Positions 8,879 through 18,681 of a stretch of DNA of 64,000 bases are shown one piece after another (position 1 is the first letter of the stretch; every line of letters starts with the position of its first letter). A program made the translations under genes and the position numbers. The notes under the pieces are model-generated. The model searched no databases and was not told the origin of the DNA. It worked only from the letters and a program-made list of their open reading frames with translations. Source of the stretch: Streptomyces olivochromogenes (lineage in GTDB: Bacteria > Actinomycetota > Actinomycetes > Streptomycetales > Streptomycetaceae); assembly GCF_021538895.1 (NCBI RefSeq), contig NZ_JADDRL010000005.1:1-64000 (forward strand), given 5' to 3'.

Positions 8879-9002
8879 CCGGCGTCCTCAATTTGTCCTC
8901 ACGATCATGAAACCATGATGGCGAGGGGTCACCAAGATCCTGCCGTACACCGCACGCGACCAGCCAAGACGCTGGTCAAGACGTTTCTGCGCGGGTAGCG
9001 CC

Positions 9003-9079
9003 TGGTGGGGCGGGTGGGACTCGAACCCACGGCCGACGGATTATGAGTCCGCTGCTCTAACCGGCTGAGCTACCGCCCC
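9003..9079 (-). tRNA. tRNA with anticodon CAT (Ile2 or elongator Met)
   Basis: The 7-bp acceptor stem GGGGCGG/CCGCCCC closes at 9079 and 9007, with TAGCTCAG D-arm and GTTCGAGTC T-loop. The anticodon loop is CTCATAA, anticodon CAT. The terminal CCA is encoded (9003-9005). CAT may be a lysidine-modified Ile2 or an elongator Met tRNA; I favour Ile2 from the usual Streptomyces neighbourhood, without proof. Confidence 0.9.
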
Positions 9080-9214
9080 ATAGCGGCGTGTCGCGTACAT
9101 GTGTGCGCGCCGTCTGCCGCAGCATAGCCGCTCATACGATCTCCTGCCTCGGATGGTCGGCTACACATGACCTTGAAGACTCCGCCGTGGCCTGCGCGGT
9201 TCCCCCCGGACATG

Positions 9215-9237
9215 AAAAAGGACCCCTGAGGGGGTCC
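9215..9237 (-). terminator. Intrinsic terminator of the tRNA-Asn genes
   Basis: GGACCCC/GGGGTCC stem (9220-9226 with 9231-9237), 4-nt loop, followed on the minus strand by five T residues (9219-9215). It lies 12 bases beyond the distal tRNA-Asn. It is one of the few canonical U-tract terminators in the window. Confidence 0.85.
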
Positions 9238-9248
9238 TCTTCAGCATG

Positions 9249-9321
9249 CTCCCCCGACTGGACTCGAACCAGTAACCTGCCGGTTAACAGCCGGCTGCTC
9301 TGCCAATTGAGCTACGGAGGA
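9249..9321 (-). tRNA. tRNA-Asn (GTT), copy 2
   Basis: 73-nt cloverleaf: acceptor TCCTCCG/CGGGGGA, anticodon loop CTGTTAA (anticodon GTT), T-loop GTTCGAGTC. No encoded CCA. It is identical in sequence to the copy at 9327-9399 and separated from it by 5 bases, so it probably arose by tandem duplication and is cotranscribed. Confidence 0.95.
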
Positions 9322-9326
9322 CCGAG

Positions 9327-9399
9327 CTCCCCCGACTGGACTCGAACCAGTAACCTGCCGGTTAACAGCCGGCTGCTCTGCCAATTGAGCTACGGAGGA
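9327..9399 (-). tRNA. tRNA-Asn (GTT), copy 1
   Basis: Same 73-nt sequence as the downstream copy, anticodon GTT. Promoter-proximal member of the tandem pair; the two share the terminator at 9215-9237. Confidence 0.95.
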
Positions 9400-9557
9400 A
9401 TGCCTCGTTGCATCGAACGCACCTACCTGGGTATTCGCCAGGGGGCGCGCGCTCGCTGCGACACATACATTAGCGCAAGCAGGGGGGTGCTCCGCCAATC
9501 GGTACTCCCCGGCCCGGACGCCGCACCGGAGACCTACACGAGGGAAGGGTGGCCGCC

Positions 9558-9863
9558 ATGCGTTACCGGCTCACGTTCATCGCCGGACTCGCCCTGGGTT
9601 ACGTGCTCGGCACCAGGGCCGGGCGCGAGCGCTACGAGCAGCTGAAGAAGTCCGCCCGCCAGGTCGCGCAGAACCCGGCCGTCCGCAACACCGCGGAGAC
9701 GGCCGCGCAGCAGGGCCGCGTCTTCGCGGGCAAGGCCCTCCACACGGTCAGCACGAAGGTCGGCGATCACATGCCCGACTCGGTCGCCCATCGCGTACGC
9801 GCCCTCAAGGACCGCCACCCGAACGGCGAGGTCGAGGACGACTGGGGAACCAGCAACACCTAG
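9558..9863 (+). CDS. YtxH-like small membrane-associated protein
   Basis: This 101-residue protein starts with one hydrophobic segment (MRYRLTFIAGLALGYVLGTRAG) followed by a basic helical region (GRERYEQLKKSARQVAQN), the usual form of YtxH-domain proteins. ATG at 9558 is preferred; a GTG at 9549 in the same frame is also possible because GGAAGG ends right before it. Role unknown. An 8-bp hairpin (9936-9958) follows. Confidence 0.8.
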   Translation: MRYRLTFIAGLALGYVLGTRAGRERYEQLKKSARQVAQNPAVRNTAETAAQQGRVFAGKALHTVSTKVGDHMPDSVAHRVRALKDRHPNGEVEDDWGTSNT

Positions 9864-9935
9864 CCACCGGCCGAAATCGTGCCCCCCGGGGCCCGAGGAA
9901 GACCGCGACCAGCCACAACGCATCCGCCCCCGGCC

Positions 9936-9958
9936 GGCGCCACGCCCCCTGTGGCGCC
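9936..9958 (+). terminator. Hairpin between the YtxH-like and kinase genes
   Basis: GGCGCCAC/GTGGCGCC stem with a 7-nt loop, 73 bases after the stop and 42 bases before the kinase start. No U-tract. Confidence 0.45.
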
Positions 9959-9999
9959 TATGGCCAAAGCAGGCGGCGCGCTGCGGCAGAATTTGAGTC

Positions 10000-11451
10000 A
10001 TGGGGATAGTCGCCGGGTTGGACAGCTCGCCCGATTTCACTCGCATCGTCGTCTGTGACACGGACTCGGGTGCCGTGCTCAGGCAGGGCTATGCGCCGCA
10101 CCCGGTGGAGAACCCCGAGTCCGGCCGGCCCTCCGACGTCGACCCGCAGGCCTGGCTGCTGTCCCTCGGGGAGGCCGCGGGCGGCGGGCTCCTGGAGGGC
10201 GTGCAGGCGATCGGGGTCTCCGCCCAGCAGAACGCGCTCGTACCGCTGGACGCCCAGGGCAACACCGTGCGGCCCGCGATGGTGGGCGGCGACAAGCGGG
10301 CGCAGGTCGCGGCGGCCGATCTGGTCGACGCGCTCGGCGGCCGCGAGGCCTGGGCGCAGTCGGTGGGCTCCGTACCGCAGGCCGCGCAGCCGGTGACCAA
10401 GCTGCGCTGGCTGGCGAAGTCCGAGCCCGAGAACGCCCTGCGCACGGCGATGCTGCTGCAGGCGCACGACTGGCTCGTGTGGCAGCTGCTCGGGCGGCCG
10501 GTGCGGCGGACCACCGACCGGGGCGGCGCCTCCGGGACCGGGTACTGGTCGGCGGCCACCGGTGGCTACCGGCCCGACCTCGTCGAGCTGGCGCTCGGTC
10601 ACCAGGCCATGCTGCCCGAGGTGATCGGCCCGTCCGACGCGGCCGGTACGACGCCGGAAGGGCTGCTGATCTCCGCGGGCACCGGCGAGACGATGGCCGC
10701 CGCGTTCGGGCTCGGCATCGGGCTGGGCGACGCGGTGGTGTCGCTGGGCGCCTCCGGCTCCGTGATGGCCGTCCACCCCGAGGCGCTCGCCGACCAGTCC
10801 GGGATGATCACCTCGCTGGCCGACGCCACCGGCATGCACCTGCCGGTCGTCACCACCCTGAACGCCGTACGGACCCTGCGCGGCACCGCCGAACTCCTCG
10901 GGCTGCCCGACCTGGAGAGCCTGTCCGACCTGGCGATGAAGTCGACGCCGGGGTCCCACGGGCTGGTCCTGCTCCCCTATCTGGAAGGCGAGCGGACGCC
11001 GAATCTGCCGCACACCGCGGGGACGCTGGCGGGGCTCAGGCGTGAGTCGATGAAGCCCGAGCACCTGGCGCGGGCCGCCTTCGAGGGCATGCTGTGCGGG
11101 CTCGCGGACGCCCTCGACGTGCTGCGTGGCCGGGGTGTCGACGTGCGGCGGATCTTCCTGCTCGGCCCGGTGGCCGAGCTGTCCGCCGTACAGTCCGCGG
11201 CACCCTCGCTGTTCGGCGCGCAGGTCGTCGTGCCGCAGCCCGCCGACTACGCCGCGATCGGCGCCGCCCGCCAGGCGGCCTGGGCGCTCGGCGTGTCCCA
11301 GGGCACCCTCGACCCGCGCACCCCGCCGATCTGGCAGGGGGCCGCCGCACAGGTCCTGGACCCCGGCGACGACCTGGCGGTGGGCCGGGCGGTGCGCCAG
11401 CAGTTCGTGTCGGTGCGGGAGCAGACCCATCCGGGGGCCTTCCGCTCCTAG
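10000..11451 (+). CDS. xylB: FGGY-family carbohydrate kinase, xylulokinase-like
   Basis: This 483-residue protein belongs to the FGGY sugar kinase superfamily, which phosphorylates sugars with ATP; D-xylulose is the likely substrate by overall similarity. N-terminal FGGY domain about 1-240 (GLDSSPDFTRIVVCD, IGVSAQQNALVPLD, VTKLRWL), C-terminal ATPase domain about 245-440 (VVSLGASGSVMAVHP, RTPNLPHTAGTLAGL). The first motif departs from the usual DxGT form (LDSSPDFTR). It is not next to xylA or a sugar transporter, so the true substrate is uncertain. A hairpin follows the gene. Confidence 0.8.
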   Translation: MGIVAGLDSSPDFTRIVVCDTDSGAVLRQGYAPHPVENPESGRPSDVDPQAWLLSLGEAAGGGLLEGVQAIGVSAQQNALVPLDAQGNTVRPAMVGGDKRAQVAAADLVDALGGREAWAQSVGSVPQAAQPVTKLRWLAKSEPENALRTAMLLQAHDWLVWQLLGRPVRRTTDRGGASGTGYWSAATGGYRPDLVELALGHQAMLPEVIGPSDAAGTTPEGLLISAGTGETMAAAFGLGIGLGDAVVSLGASGSVMAVHPEALADQSGMITSLADATGMHLPVVTTLNAVRTLRGTAELLGLPDLESLSDLAMKSTPGSHGLVLLPYLEGERTPNLPHTAGTLAGLRRESMKPEHLARAAFEGMLCGLADALDVLRGRGVDVRRIFLLGPVAELSAVQSAAPSLFGAQVVVPQPADYAAIGAARQAAWALGVSQGTLDPRTPPIWQGAAAQVLDPGDDLAVGRAVRQQFVSVREQTHPGAFRS

Positions 11452-11482
11452 CTGTCCCGCTCTTCAGCAGGTCCCGCCGGCC

Positions 11483-11502
11483 GGGGGTCCCTCAGGGCCC
11501 CC
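11483..11502 (+). terminator. Hairpin after the kinase gene
   Basis: GGGGGtCCC-TCA-GGGCCCCC, a G/C stem with one bulged T, 32 bases after the stop codon. Likely factor-independent terminator. Confidence 0.55.
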
Positions 11503-11601
11503 GCTATTGGGTTAATCCGGTTGAAGTAACACGGGTGGAGTGTCCGACGATAGGGGCCAGGGGCAACCACCGCCCCTATCGCCGACTCCGAGAGACGTAG
11601 C

Positions 11602-13335
11602 GTGCTCATACGACTTCTGAGGGCCCACCTCAGGCCCTACAAGAAACCCATCGCTCTCCTGGTGCTGCTGCAGTTCCTGCAGACCTGCGCCACCCTCTAC
11701 CTGCCCACCCTGAACGCCGACATCATCGATCATGGTGTGGTCGAGGGTGACACCGGTTACATCCTCTCCTTCGGCGCCCTGATGATCGGCATCTCGCTGG
11801 CCCAGGTCGTGTGCAACATCGGTGCCGTGTACTACGGCGCTCGGACCGCCTCCGCGCTCGGCCGGGACGTCCGGGCCGCCGTCTTCGACCGCGTGCAGTC
11901 CTTCTCCGCGCGCGAACTCGGGCACTTCGGCGCACCCTCCCTCATCACCCGTACGACCAATGACGTGCAGCAGGTCCAGATGCTGGCCCTGATGACGTTC
12001 ACCCTGATGGTGTCGGCGCCCATCATGTGTGTGGGCGGCATCGTCCTGGCCCTCGGTCTGGACGTGCCGCTGTCGTCGGTCCTGATCGCGGTCGTACCGG
12101 TGCTGGGCGTCTCCGTGACGCTGATCGTCGTCCGGCTGCGCCCGCTGTTCCGGTCGATGCAGGTGCGACTGGACACGGTGAACCGGGTGCTGCGCGAGCA
12201 GATCACCGGCAACCGCGTCATCCGCGCGTTCGTCCGGGACCCCTACGAGCAGGACCGCTTCGGCAAGGCCAACGGCGAGCTCACCGAGATGCAGCTGGCC
12301 ACCGGCCGGATGCTCGCGCTGATGTTCCCGATCGTGATGACCGTGGTGAACCTGTCGTCGATCGCCGTGGTGTGGTTCGGAGCGCACCGCATCGACAGCG
12401 GCGGGATGCAGATCGGCGATCTGACCGCGTTCCTCGCCTATCTGATGCAGATCGTGATGTCCGTGATGATGGCCACCTTCATGTTCATGATGGTGCCGCG
12501 CGCGGAGGTGTGCGCCGAGCGGATCCAGGAGGTCCTGGGGACCGAGTCCAGCGTGGTGCCGCCCGTCGCCCCGGTCACCGAGCTGCGCCGGCACGGCCAT
12601 CTGGAGATCCGCGGCGCCGGGTTCCGCTACCCGGGTGCCGAGGAGCCGGTGCTGAAGGCCGTCGACCTGGTGGCCCGGCCCGGTGAGACGACCGCCGTGA
12701 TCGGCTCCACCGGCAGCGGCAAGTCCACGCTGCTCGGCCTGGTCCCCCGGCTGTTCGACGCGACCGAGGGCGAGGTCCTCGTCGACGGCGTCGACGTGGC
12801 GAGCGTCGAGGCGCGGCTGCTCGCGCGGACCGTCGGTCTCGTCCCGCAGAAGCCGTACCTGTTCGCGGGCACGGTGGCGACCAACCTGCGGTACGGCAAT
12901 CCGGACGCCACCGACGAGGAACTGTGGCACGCGCTGGAGGTGGCGCAGGCCAAGGACTTCGTGCAGAAGCTGGAGGGCGGGCTGAACGCGCCGATCGCGC
13001 AGGGCGGCACCAACGTCTCCGGCGGCCAGCGCCAGCGGCTGGCGATCGCCCGGACGCTCGTGCAGCGCCCGGAGATCTACCTCTTCGACGACTCCTTCTC
13101 CGCGCTCGACTACGCCACCGACGCCGCCCTGCGCGGCGCGCTCGCCGAGGAGACCGCGGAGGCGACCGTGGTGATCGTCGCCCAGCGTGTGGCGACCATC
13201 CGGGACGCCGACCGGATCGTGGTCCTGGACGAGGGGCGGGTCGTGGGCACCGGCCGGCACCACGAGCTCATGGCCGACAACGAGACCTACCGGGAGATCG
13301 TGCTCTCCCAGCTGACGGAAGCGGAGGCCGCCTGA
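11602..13335 (+). CDS. ABC exporter half-transporter A (degenerate ATP site)
   Basis: This 577-residue type IV exporter subunit has six transmembrane helices in residues about 15-310 and a nucleotide-binding domain about 335-570. Walker A is GSTGSGKST, the signature is VSGGQRQRL, and Walker B reads IYLFDDSFSALD, so the catalytic Glu is Asp. That pattern, with the partner's altered signature, indicates a heterodimeric exporter with one degenerate and one consensus site. The TGA overlaps the ATG of the partner gene as TGATG, so the two are translated together. Substrate unknown (peptide, lipid or drug). GTG start at 11602 with a weak GAGAG upstream. Confidence 0.9.
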   Translation: MLIRLLRAHLRPYKKPIALLVLLQFLQTCATLYLPTLNADIIDHGVVEGDTGYILSFGALMIGISLAQVVCNIGAVYYGARTASALGRDVRAAVFDRVQSFSARELGHFGAPSLITRTTNDVQQVQMLALMTFTLMVSAPIMCVGGIVLALGLDVPLSSVLIAVVPVLGVSVTLIVVRLRPLFRSMQVRLDTVNRVLREQITGNRVIRAFVRDPYEQDRFGKANGELTEMQLATGRMLALMFPIVMTVVNLSSIAVVWFGAHRIDSGGMQIGDLTAFLAYLMQIVMSVMMATFMFMMVPRAEVCAERIQEVLGTESSVVPPVAPVTELRRHGHLEIRGAGFRYPGAEEPVLKAVDLVARPGETTAVIGSTGSGKSTLLGLVPRLFDATEGEVLVDGVDVASVEARLLARTVGLVPQKPYLFAGTVATNLRYGNPDATDEELWHALEVAQAKDFVQKLEGGLNAPIAQGGTNVSGGQRQRLAIARTLVQRPEIYLFDDSFSALDYATDAALRGALAEETAEATVVIVAQRVATIRDADRIVVLDEGRVVGTGRHHELMADNETYREIVLSQLTEAEAA

Positions 13336-15263
13336 TGGCAGGGCCCATGGGACGCATGATGGCCGGGGGCGGCCCCGACCAGCGCTCGATGGACTTCAAG
13401 GGGTCGGGCAAGCGGCTCATCGCCCGGTTCAGGCCCGAGCGTCTGACGATCTACGGGCTGCTGCTGTGCGTCGTCGTCAGCGTGGCCCTCAGTGTGATCG
13501 GGCCGAAGATCCTCGGCCGGGCCACCGACCTGGTCTTCGCGGGCATCGTCGGCCGGCGGATGCCGTCCGGCGTCACCAAGGAGCAGGCCCTCGACTCGCT
13601 GCGCGAGCGGGGCCAGGGCGCCGTCGCGGACATGCTCCAGAGCACCGACTTCACCCCCGGCAAGGGCATCGACTTCGACGCCGTCGGGAACGTCCTGGTG
13701 ATCGCGCTGGGCACGTTCCTGGTGGCCGGCCTGCTGATGGCGGTGGCGACGCGGCTGGTCAACCGGGCCGTGAACCGCACGATGTACCGGATGCGCGAGG
13801 ACGTGCAGGCGAAGCTGTCGCGGCTGCCGCTGTCGTACTTCGACAAGCGTCAGCGCGGCGAGGTGCTCTCCCGCGCCACCAACGACATCGACAACATCGG
13901 CCAGACGCTCCAGCAGTCGATGGGCCAGCTCATCAACTCGGTGCTCACCATCATCGGTGTGCTGGTGATGATGTTCTGGGTGTCGTGGCTGCTGGCCCTG
14001 GTCGCGCTGGCCACCGTGCCGCTGTCCTTCGTGGTGGCGACCCGCATCGGCAAGCGGTCGCAGCCGCACTTCGTGCAGCAGTGGCGCTCCACCGGCAAAC
14101 TGAACGCGCACGTCGAGGAGATGTACACCGGGCACACCCTGGTGAAGGTGTTCGGCCGCCAGGACGAGTCGGCGCAGCTGTTCGCCGAGCAGAACGAGGC
14201 GCTGTACGAGGCCGGGTTCAAGGCGCAGTTCAACAGCGGGGTGATGCAGCCGCTGATGATGTTCGTGTCGAACCTGAACTATGTGCTGGTGGCCGTGGTC
14301 GGCGGGCTGCGCGTGGCGTCCGGCGCGCTGTCCATCGGTGATGTGCAGGCCTTCATCCAGTACTCGCGGCAGTTCTCGATGCCGCTGACCCAGGTCGCCT
14401 CGATGGCGAACCTGGTGCAGTCGGGCGTCGCCTCGGCGGAGCGGATCTTCGAGCTGCTGGACGCGGAGGAGCAGGAGGCGGACCCGGTCCCGGGCGAGCG
14501 GCCGGCCGAGCTGCGCGGGCGGGTCGAGCTGGAGCACGTGTCGTTCCGGTACGACCCGGAGAAGCCGCTGATCGAGGACCTGTCGCTGAAGGTCGAACCG
14601 GGGCACACGGTCGCGATCGTCGGCCCGACGGGCGCCGGCAAGACCACGCTGGTCAACCTGCTCATGCGGTTCTACGACGTCTCCGGCGGGCGCATCACCC
14701 TCGACGGCGTCGACATCGCCCGGATGTCCCGGGACGAACTGCGGGCCGGAATCGGCATGGTGCTGCAGGACACCTGGCTGTTCGGCGGCACGATCGCGGA
14801 GAACATCGCGTACGGCGCCTCGCGCGGGGTGGCCCGGGGCGAGATCGAGGAGGCGGCGCGGGCGGCGCACGCCGACCGGTTCGTCCGTACCCTGCCCGAC
14901 GGCTACGACACCGTGATCGACGACGAGGGCACGGGGGTCAGCGCCGGTGAGAAGCAGCTCATCACCATCGCGCGGGCGTTCCTGTCCGACCCGGTGATCC
15001 TGGTGCTGGACGAGGCGACGAGCTCGGTCGACACCCGTACCGAGGTGCTGATCCAGAAGGCGATGGCCAAACTCGCCCACGGGCGGACCTCGTTCGTCAT
15101 CGCGCACCGGCTGTCGACCATCCGGGACGCGGACACGATCCTGGTGATGGAGAACGGCTCGATCGTCGAACAGGGCGCCCACGCCGAGCTGCTGGCCGCG
15201 GACGGTGCCTACGCGCGGCTGTACAAGGCGCAGTTCGCGCAGGCGGTGGCCGAGGTCGACTGA
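13335..15263 (+). CDS. ABC exporter half-transporter B (consensus Walker B)
   Basis: This 642-residue partner starts at the ATG overlapping the previous stop. The N-terminus is glycine/methionine-rich (MAGPMGRMMAGGG), then six transmembrane helices with an extra extracytoplasmic loop of about 60 residues between the first two (residues about 70-120), and an NBD from about 395. Walker A GPTGAGKTT, Walker B ILVLDEATSSVD with the catalytic Glu, H-loop IAHRLS. The signature is GVSAGEKQL, altered from LSGGQ, as expected for the subunit that completes the degenerate site of a heterodimer. It ends 48 bases before the convergent sigma factor gene. Confidence 0.9.
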   Translation: MAGPMGRMMAGGGPDQRSMDFKGSGKRLIARFRPERLTIYGLLLCVVVSVALSVIGPKILGRATDLVFAGIVGRRMPSGVTKEQALDSLRERGQGAVADMLQSTDFTPGKGIDFDAVGNVLVIALGTFLVAGLLMAVATRLVNRAVNRTMYRMREDVQAKLSRLPLSYFDKRQRGEVLSRATNDIDNIGQTLQQSMGQLINSVLTIIGVLVMMFWVSWLLALVALATVPLSFVVATRIGKRSQPHFVQQWRSTGKLNAHVEEMYTGHTLVKVFGRQDESAQLFAEQNEALYEAGFKAQFNSGVMQPLMMFVSNLNYVLVAVVGGLRVASGALSIGDVQAFIQYSRQFSMPLTQVASMANLVQSGVASAERIFELLDAEEQEADPVPGERPAELRGRVELEHVSFRYDPEKPLIEDLSLKVEPGHTVAIVGPTGAGKTTLVNLLMRFYDVSGGRITLDGVDIARMSRDELRAGIGMVLQDTWLFGGTIAENIAYGASRGVARGEIEEAARAAHADRFVRTLPDGYDTVIDDEGTGVSAGEKQLITIARAFLSDPVILVLDEATSSVDTRTEVLIQKAMAKLAHGRTSFVIAHRLSTIRDADTILVMENGSIVEQGAHAELLAADGAYARLYKAQFAQAVAEVD

Positions 15264-15280
15264 CCGTCGCCCGCCGCGGG

Positions 15281-15310
15281 GGGCCGCTCGCCGCGAGGTG
15301 AGCGGCCCCG
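15281..15310. terminator. Bidirectional hairpin between ABC exporter and sigma factor genes
   Basis: A 10-bp perfect stem (GGGGCCGCTC / GAGCGGCCCC) with a 10-nt loop occupies the short gap between convergent genes, touching the sigma factor stop codon at 15312. Confidence 0.65.
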
Positions 15311-15311
15311 T

Positions 15312-16658
15312 TCAGTCCAGGTAGCCCCGCAGCTGGTCCGCGAAGGCGTGGTCGCGGAGCTTGTTGAGGGTCTTGGACTCGATCTGCCGGATCCGTTCGC
15401 GGGTGACCCCGAAGATGCGCCCGATCTCTTCGAGGGTGCGCGGACGCCCGTCGACCAGCCCGTAACGCAGCTGGACCACCTTGCGCTCGCGCTCGCCCAG
15501 CGTGGACAGGACCGCCTCCAGGTGCTCGCGCAGCAGCAGGAAGGCGGCGGACTCCACCGGGCTGGTGGCGTCCCCGTCCTCGATCAGGTCACCGAGGGCG
15601 ACGTCGTCCTCCTCACCCACGGGGGCGTGCAGCGAGACGGGCTCCTGGGCGAGCCGCAGCACCTCGCCGACCCGCTCGGGCGCCAGGTCCAGATGGGCGG
15701 CCACCTCGTCCGGTGTGGGCTCGTAGCCGCGCTCCTGGAGCATGCGCCGCTGCACACGGACGACGCGGTTGATGAGCTCGACGACGTGCACGGGTACGCG
15801 GATGGTGCGGGCCTGGTCGGCCAGCGCGCGGGACATGGCCTGCCGGATCCACCAGGTGGCGTACGTGGAGAACTTGTAGCCGCGGGCGTAGTCGAACTTC
15901 TCGACGGCCCGGATGAGCCCCAGGTTCCCCTCCTGGACGAGGTCGAGCATGGTCAGCCCGCGTCCGACGTACCGTTTGGCGACGGACACGACGAGCCGCA
16001 GGTTGGCCTCGATGAGCCGCCGTTTGGCCATCCGGCCCATGACGACGAGCCGGTCGAGGTCGAGGGCGAGCTCACTGTCGAGGTCGGGGGTGCTGCTGAG
16101 CTTCTCCTCGGCGAACAGGCCGGCCTCCACCCGGCGGGCGAGTTCGACCTCCTCCGCCGCGGTGAGCAGCGGGATGCGGCCGATCTCGCGCAGGTACTGG
16201 CGGAACAGGTCCGAGGAGGGGCCGCTGGTGTCGGCGCGGGCGGCGGCGGGCGGTTCGGCCGTCTCGGGGGCCTCGGCGGCTTGTGCCGCCAGCGCCTCCG
16301 CGGGCGGTTCCGCGGGCTCGGGCGGGCCCTCCTGCTCCGTCTCGGGGTGCAGCGCGACACGGTTCTGCGCGGGCACGGCGGCGACGGCGTCGGACTCCGG
16401 ATCGGACTCCGCACCGTCCGTCGTGCTGACGTCGGTCTGGGCGAGGGTCTGGGTCTGCACGGGGGCGACCTCCAGGATGATCGCTGCCAAGGTGGGCGGC
16501 AGCGGTACTTCGGGGGCGGAGTCGACGGCCTCGCCGCTGTCCGTCCCGTACGCGATGAGAGGAACCGCGGGGGTGTAGGACCCGTGGGGGACGGATCGGC
16601 CGCGCTCCGAGGACTCAGGCACCGCAACCCAGTGTGGGGTAAGACACATCGCCGCCAC
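15312..16658 (-). CDS. hrdA: Primary-like RNA polymerase sigma factor, HrdA-type
   Basis: This 448-residue sigma-70 group 1/2 protein has region 1.2 ([17 protein letters not shown]), region 2 with the core-binding and -10 segments ([35 protein letters not shown]), region 3, and region 4 with the -35 helix-turn-helix ([20 protein letters not shown]). The first about 145 residues are Ala/Pro/Glu-rich and lack region 1.1 or a lysine-rich HrdB-like extension, pointing to a non-essential Hrd paralogue. It is placed as HrdA because it follows dnaG and faces the ABC exporter pair, as I recall for S. coelicolor hrdA. The start is uncertain: GTG at 16658 or ATG at 16649, neither with a strong ribosome site. 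Confidence 0.85.
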   Translation of the reverse strand: MAAMCLTPHWVAVPESSERGRSVPHGSYTPAVPLIAYGTDSGEAVDSAPEVPLPPTLAAIILEVAPVQTQTLAQTDVSTTDGAESDPESDAVAAVPAQNRVALHPETEQEGPPEPAEPPAEALAAQAAEAPETAEPPAAARADTSGPSSDLFRQYLREIGRIPLLTAAEEVELARRVEAGLFAEEKLSSTPDLDSELALDLDRLVVMGRMAKRRLIEANLRLVVSVAKRYVGRGLTMLDLVQEGNLGLIRAVEKFDYARGYKFSTYATWWIRQAMSRALADQARTIRVPVHVVELINRVVRVQRRMLQERGYEPTPDEVAAHLDLAPERVGEVLRLAQEPVSLHAPVGEEDDVALGDLIEDGDATSPVESAAFLLLREHLEAVLSTLGERERKVVQLRYGLVDGRPRTLEEIGRIFGVTRERIRQIESKTLNKLRDHAFADQLRGYLD

Positions 16659-16726
16659 GAGGGGCGTGCGGTGACTTTTTGCGTCCGGTCCGTGACCGCG
16701 CGGTTATCCCGACGTTCCCGGGGCGG

Positions 16727-18634
16727 CTAGAGAGCGGCCGTTCCCTGTTCGCGCAGTGCCTGTCCGTACTGCTGAAGGACCCACAACTCGTTCTGGACGG
16801 ACGCCAGATGGGCGGGGTCGGCGTTGCTGCCGAGGCGGGTGAGGGTGATCTGGATGTCCTGGATGCGGCGGTCGACGGCGCGGCGGCGGACCCAGACGAG
16901 CTGTTCGCCGGCGTAGGACTCGTCGACCGTGCGGCGCATGATCGCCTCCACGGCCAGTTCGGTCACCATCGCGCGGACCGTGTCGTCGGGGGCCGCCTCG
17001 CGCACGCGGACCAGGTACTCCTGCGAGTCCTGTCCGCCGTACTCGGCGCCGCCCGCCTCCATGATCGCCTGGCGTACGGCCGCGTACGGCGGCGCGGTGA
17101 ACTCGTCCACGCCGTACGCGTCGAAGGCCGGGGACACCAGTTCGGGGCGCTGCAGGGCCAGTTTGAGGAGTTCGCGTTCGGTGGCGTACACCGGGTTGCG
17201 GAGATTGAGCGCGGGGCCGGAGCCCGTGGGGTGGGGGGAGCGCGCCTCGTACTGCTGCTGGGGGCCGCGGGCCGGCGCCGGGCCCCGGCCGCCGCCCTTC
17301 TCGCGGGCCCAACGCGCCAACTGCGCCACCCGCTTGACCACGAACTGGGTGTCCAGGATGCCCAGCATTCCGGCCAGCTCCACGGCGACCTCGTGCTGCG
17401 CGCCGCTGTTCTTGATGCGGGCCACGATGGGCGCCGCCTCGTCGAGGGCGGCGGCCCGGCCGGCGGGGGTGTCGAGGTCGTAGCGGCTCACGATCTGGCG
17501 CAGCGCGAACTCGAACAGCGGGGTGCGCGGTTCGACCAGGTCGGCGACCGCCTCGTCGCCCTTGGCCAGGCGCAGCTCGCACGGGTCCATGCCGTCCGGC
17601 GCGATGGCGATGTAGGTCTCGGCGGCGAACTTCTGGTCGTCCTCGAAGGCGCGCAGGGCCGCCTTCTGGCCGGCCGCGTCGCCGTCGAACGTGAAGATCA
17701 CGCGGGCCGAGCCGTTGTCCATCAGCAGCCGGCGCAGGATCTTGATGTGGTCGCCGCCGAAGGCCGTACCGCAGGTGGCGATGGCGGTGGTGACGCCGGC
17801 CAGGTGGCAGGCCATGACGTCGGTGTAGCCCTCGACGACCACCGCGCGGCTGGCCTTCGCGATGTCCTTCTTCGCCAGGTCGATGCCGTACAGCACCTGG
17901 CTCTTCTTGTAGATCGCCGTGTCGGGCGTGTTCAGGTACTTGGGGCCGTTGTCCGACTCGTACAGCTTGCGCGCGCCGAAGCCGACGACCTCGCCTCCGA
18001 TGTCGCGGATGGGCCACATCAGGCGGCCGCGGAAGCGGTCGATGGGGCCGCGGCGGCCCTCCTGGGACAGGCCCGACAGGAGCAGCTCCTTGTCGGTGAA
18101 GCCCTTGCCGCGCAGATAGCGGGTGAGGTGGTCCCAGCCCTGGGGGCTGTAGCCGACGCCGAAGTGGACGGCGGCGGCCTGGTCGAAGCCGCGCTCGGCG
18201 AGGAAGACCCGGCCGGTCTCGGCCTCGGCGCCGGTGGCGAGCTGCTCGGCGTACCACTGGGCGGCGATCTTGTGCGCCTCGACCAGGCGGATGCGCTCGC
18301 CGCGCTGGTGGGCCGGGTTGTACCCGCCCTCCTCGTAGCGCAGCGTGATGCCGGCCTGGGCGGCGAGGCGCTCGACCGCCTCCGAGAAGGTGAGGTGGTC
18401 GACCTTCATCACGAAGGTGAGGGTGTCGCCGCCCTCCTGGCAGCCGAAGCAGTGGAAGAGTCCCTTGCTCGGGCTGACCTGGAAGGACGGCGACTTCTCG
18501 TCGTGGAACGGGCACAGGCCCTTGAGGTTGCCCCCGCCCGCGTTGCGCAGCTGGAGGTACTCGGACACCACGGCGTCGATCGGGACCGCGTCCCGTACCG
18601 CCTTCACGTCCTCGTCGTTGATCCGTCCTGCCAC
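16727..18634 (-). CDS. dnaG: DNA primase
   Basis: DnaG makes RNA primers at the replication fork. The 635-residue protein has the CHC2 zinc finger (C41, H44, C62, C65 in CPFH...CFGC), the catalytic N-terminal domain, a TOPRIM domain (VVVEGYTD with the catalytic Glu, FTFDGDAAG with DxD), and a C-terminal helicase-binding region from about 450. Length is normal for actinobacterial DnaG. It lies 68 bases upstream of the sigma factor gene and 47 bases downstream of the reductase gene on the same strand, suggesting cotranscription, which echoes the dnaG-sigma factor arrangement of other bacteria. Confidence 0.97.
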   Translation of the reverse strand: MAGRINDEDVKAVRDAVPIDAVVSEYLQLRNAGGGNLKGLCPFHDEKSPSFQVSPSKGLFHCFGCQEGGDTLTFVMKVDHLTFSEAVERLAAQAGITLRYEEGGYNPAHQRGERIRLVEAHKIAAQWYAEQLATGAEAETGRVFLAERGFDQAAAVHFGVGYSPQGWDHLTRYLRGKGFTDKELLLSGLSQEGRRGPIDRFRGRLMWPIRDIGGEVVGFGARKLYESDNGPKYLNTPDTAIYKKSQVLYGIDLAKKDIAKASRAVVVEGYTDVMACHLAGVTTAIATCGTAFGGDHIKILRRLLMDNGSARVIFTFDGDAAGQKAALRAFEDDQKFAAETYIAIAPDGMDPCELRLAKGDEAVADLVEPRTPLFEFALRQIVSRYDLDTPAGRAAALDEAAPIVARIKNSGAQHEVAVELAGMLGILDTQFVVKRVAQLARWAREKGGGRGPAPARGPQQQYEARSPHPTGSGPALNLRNPVYATERELLKLALQRPELVSPAFDAYGVDEFTAPPYAAVRQAIMEAGGAEYGGQDSQEYLVRVREAAPDDTVRAMVTELAVEAIMRRTVDESYAGEQLVWVRRRAVDRRIQDIQITLTRLGSNADPAHLASVQNELWVLQQYGQALREQGTAAL

Positions 18635-18681
18635 GTAGTGATTCTACGGGGGCGGACCGACAGTGCCGATGACGACGAGGG

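Noticed and set aside
9003..9399. tRNA cluster as a phage attachment site
   Set aside because: No integrase gene and no partial tRNA duplicate elsewhere in the window; the two Asn copies are complete tandem genes.
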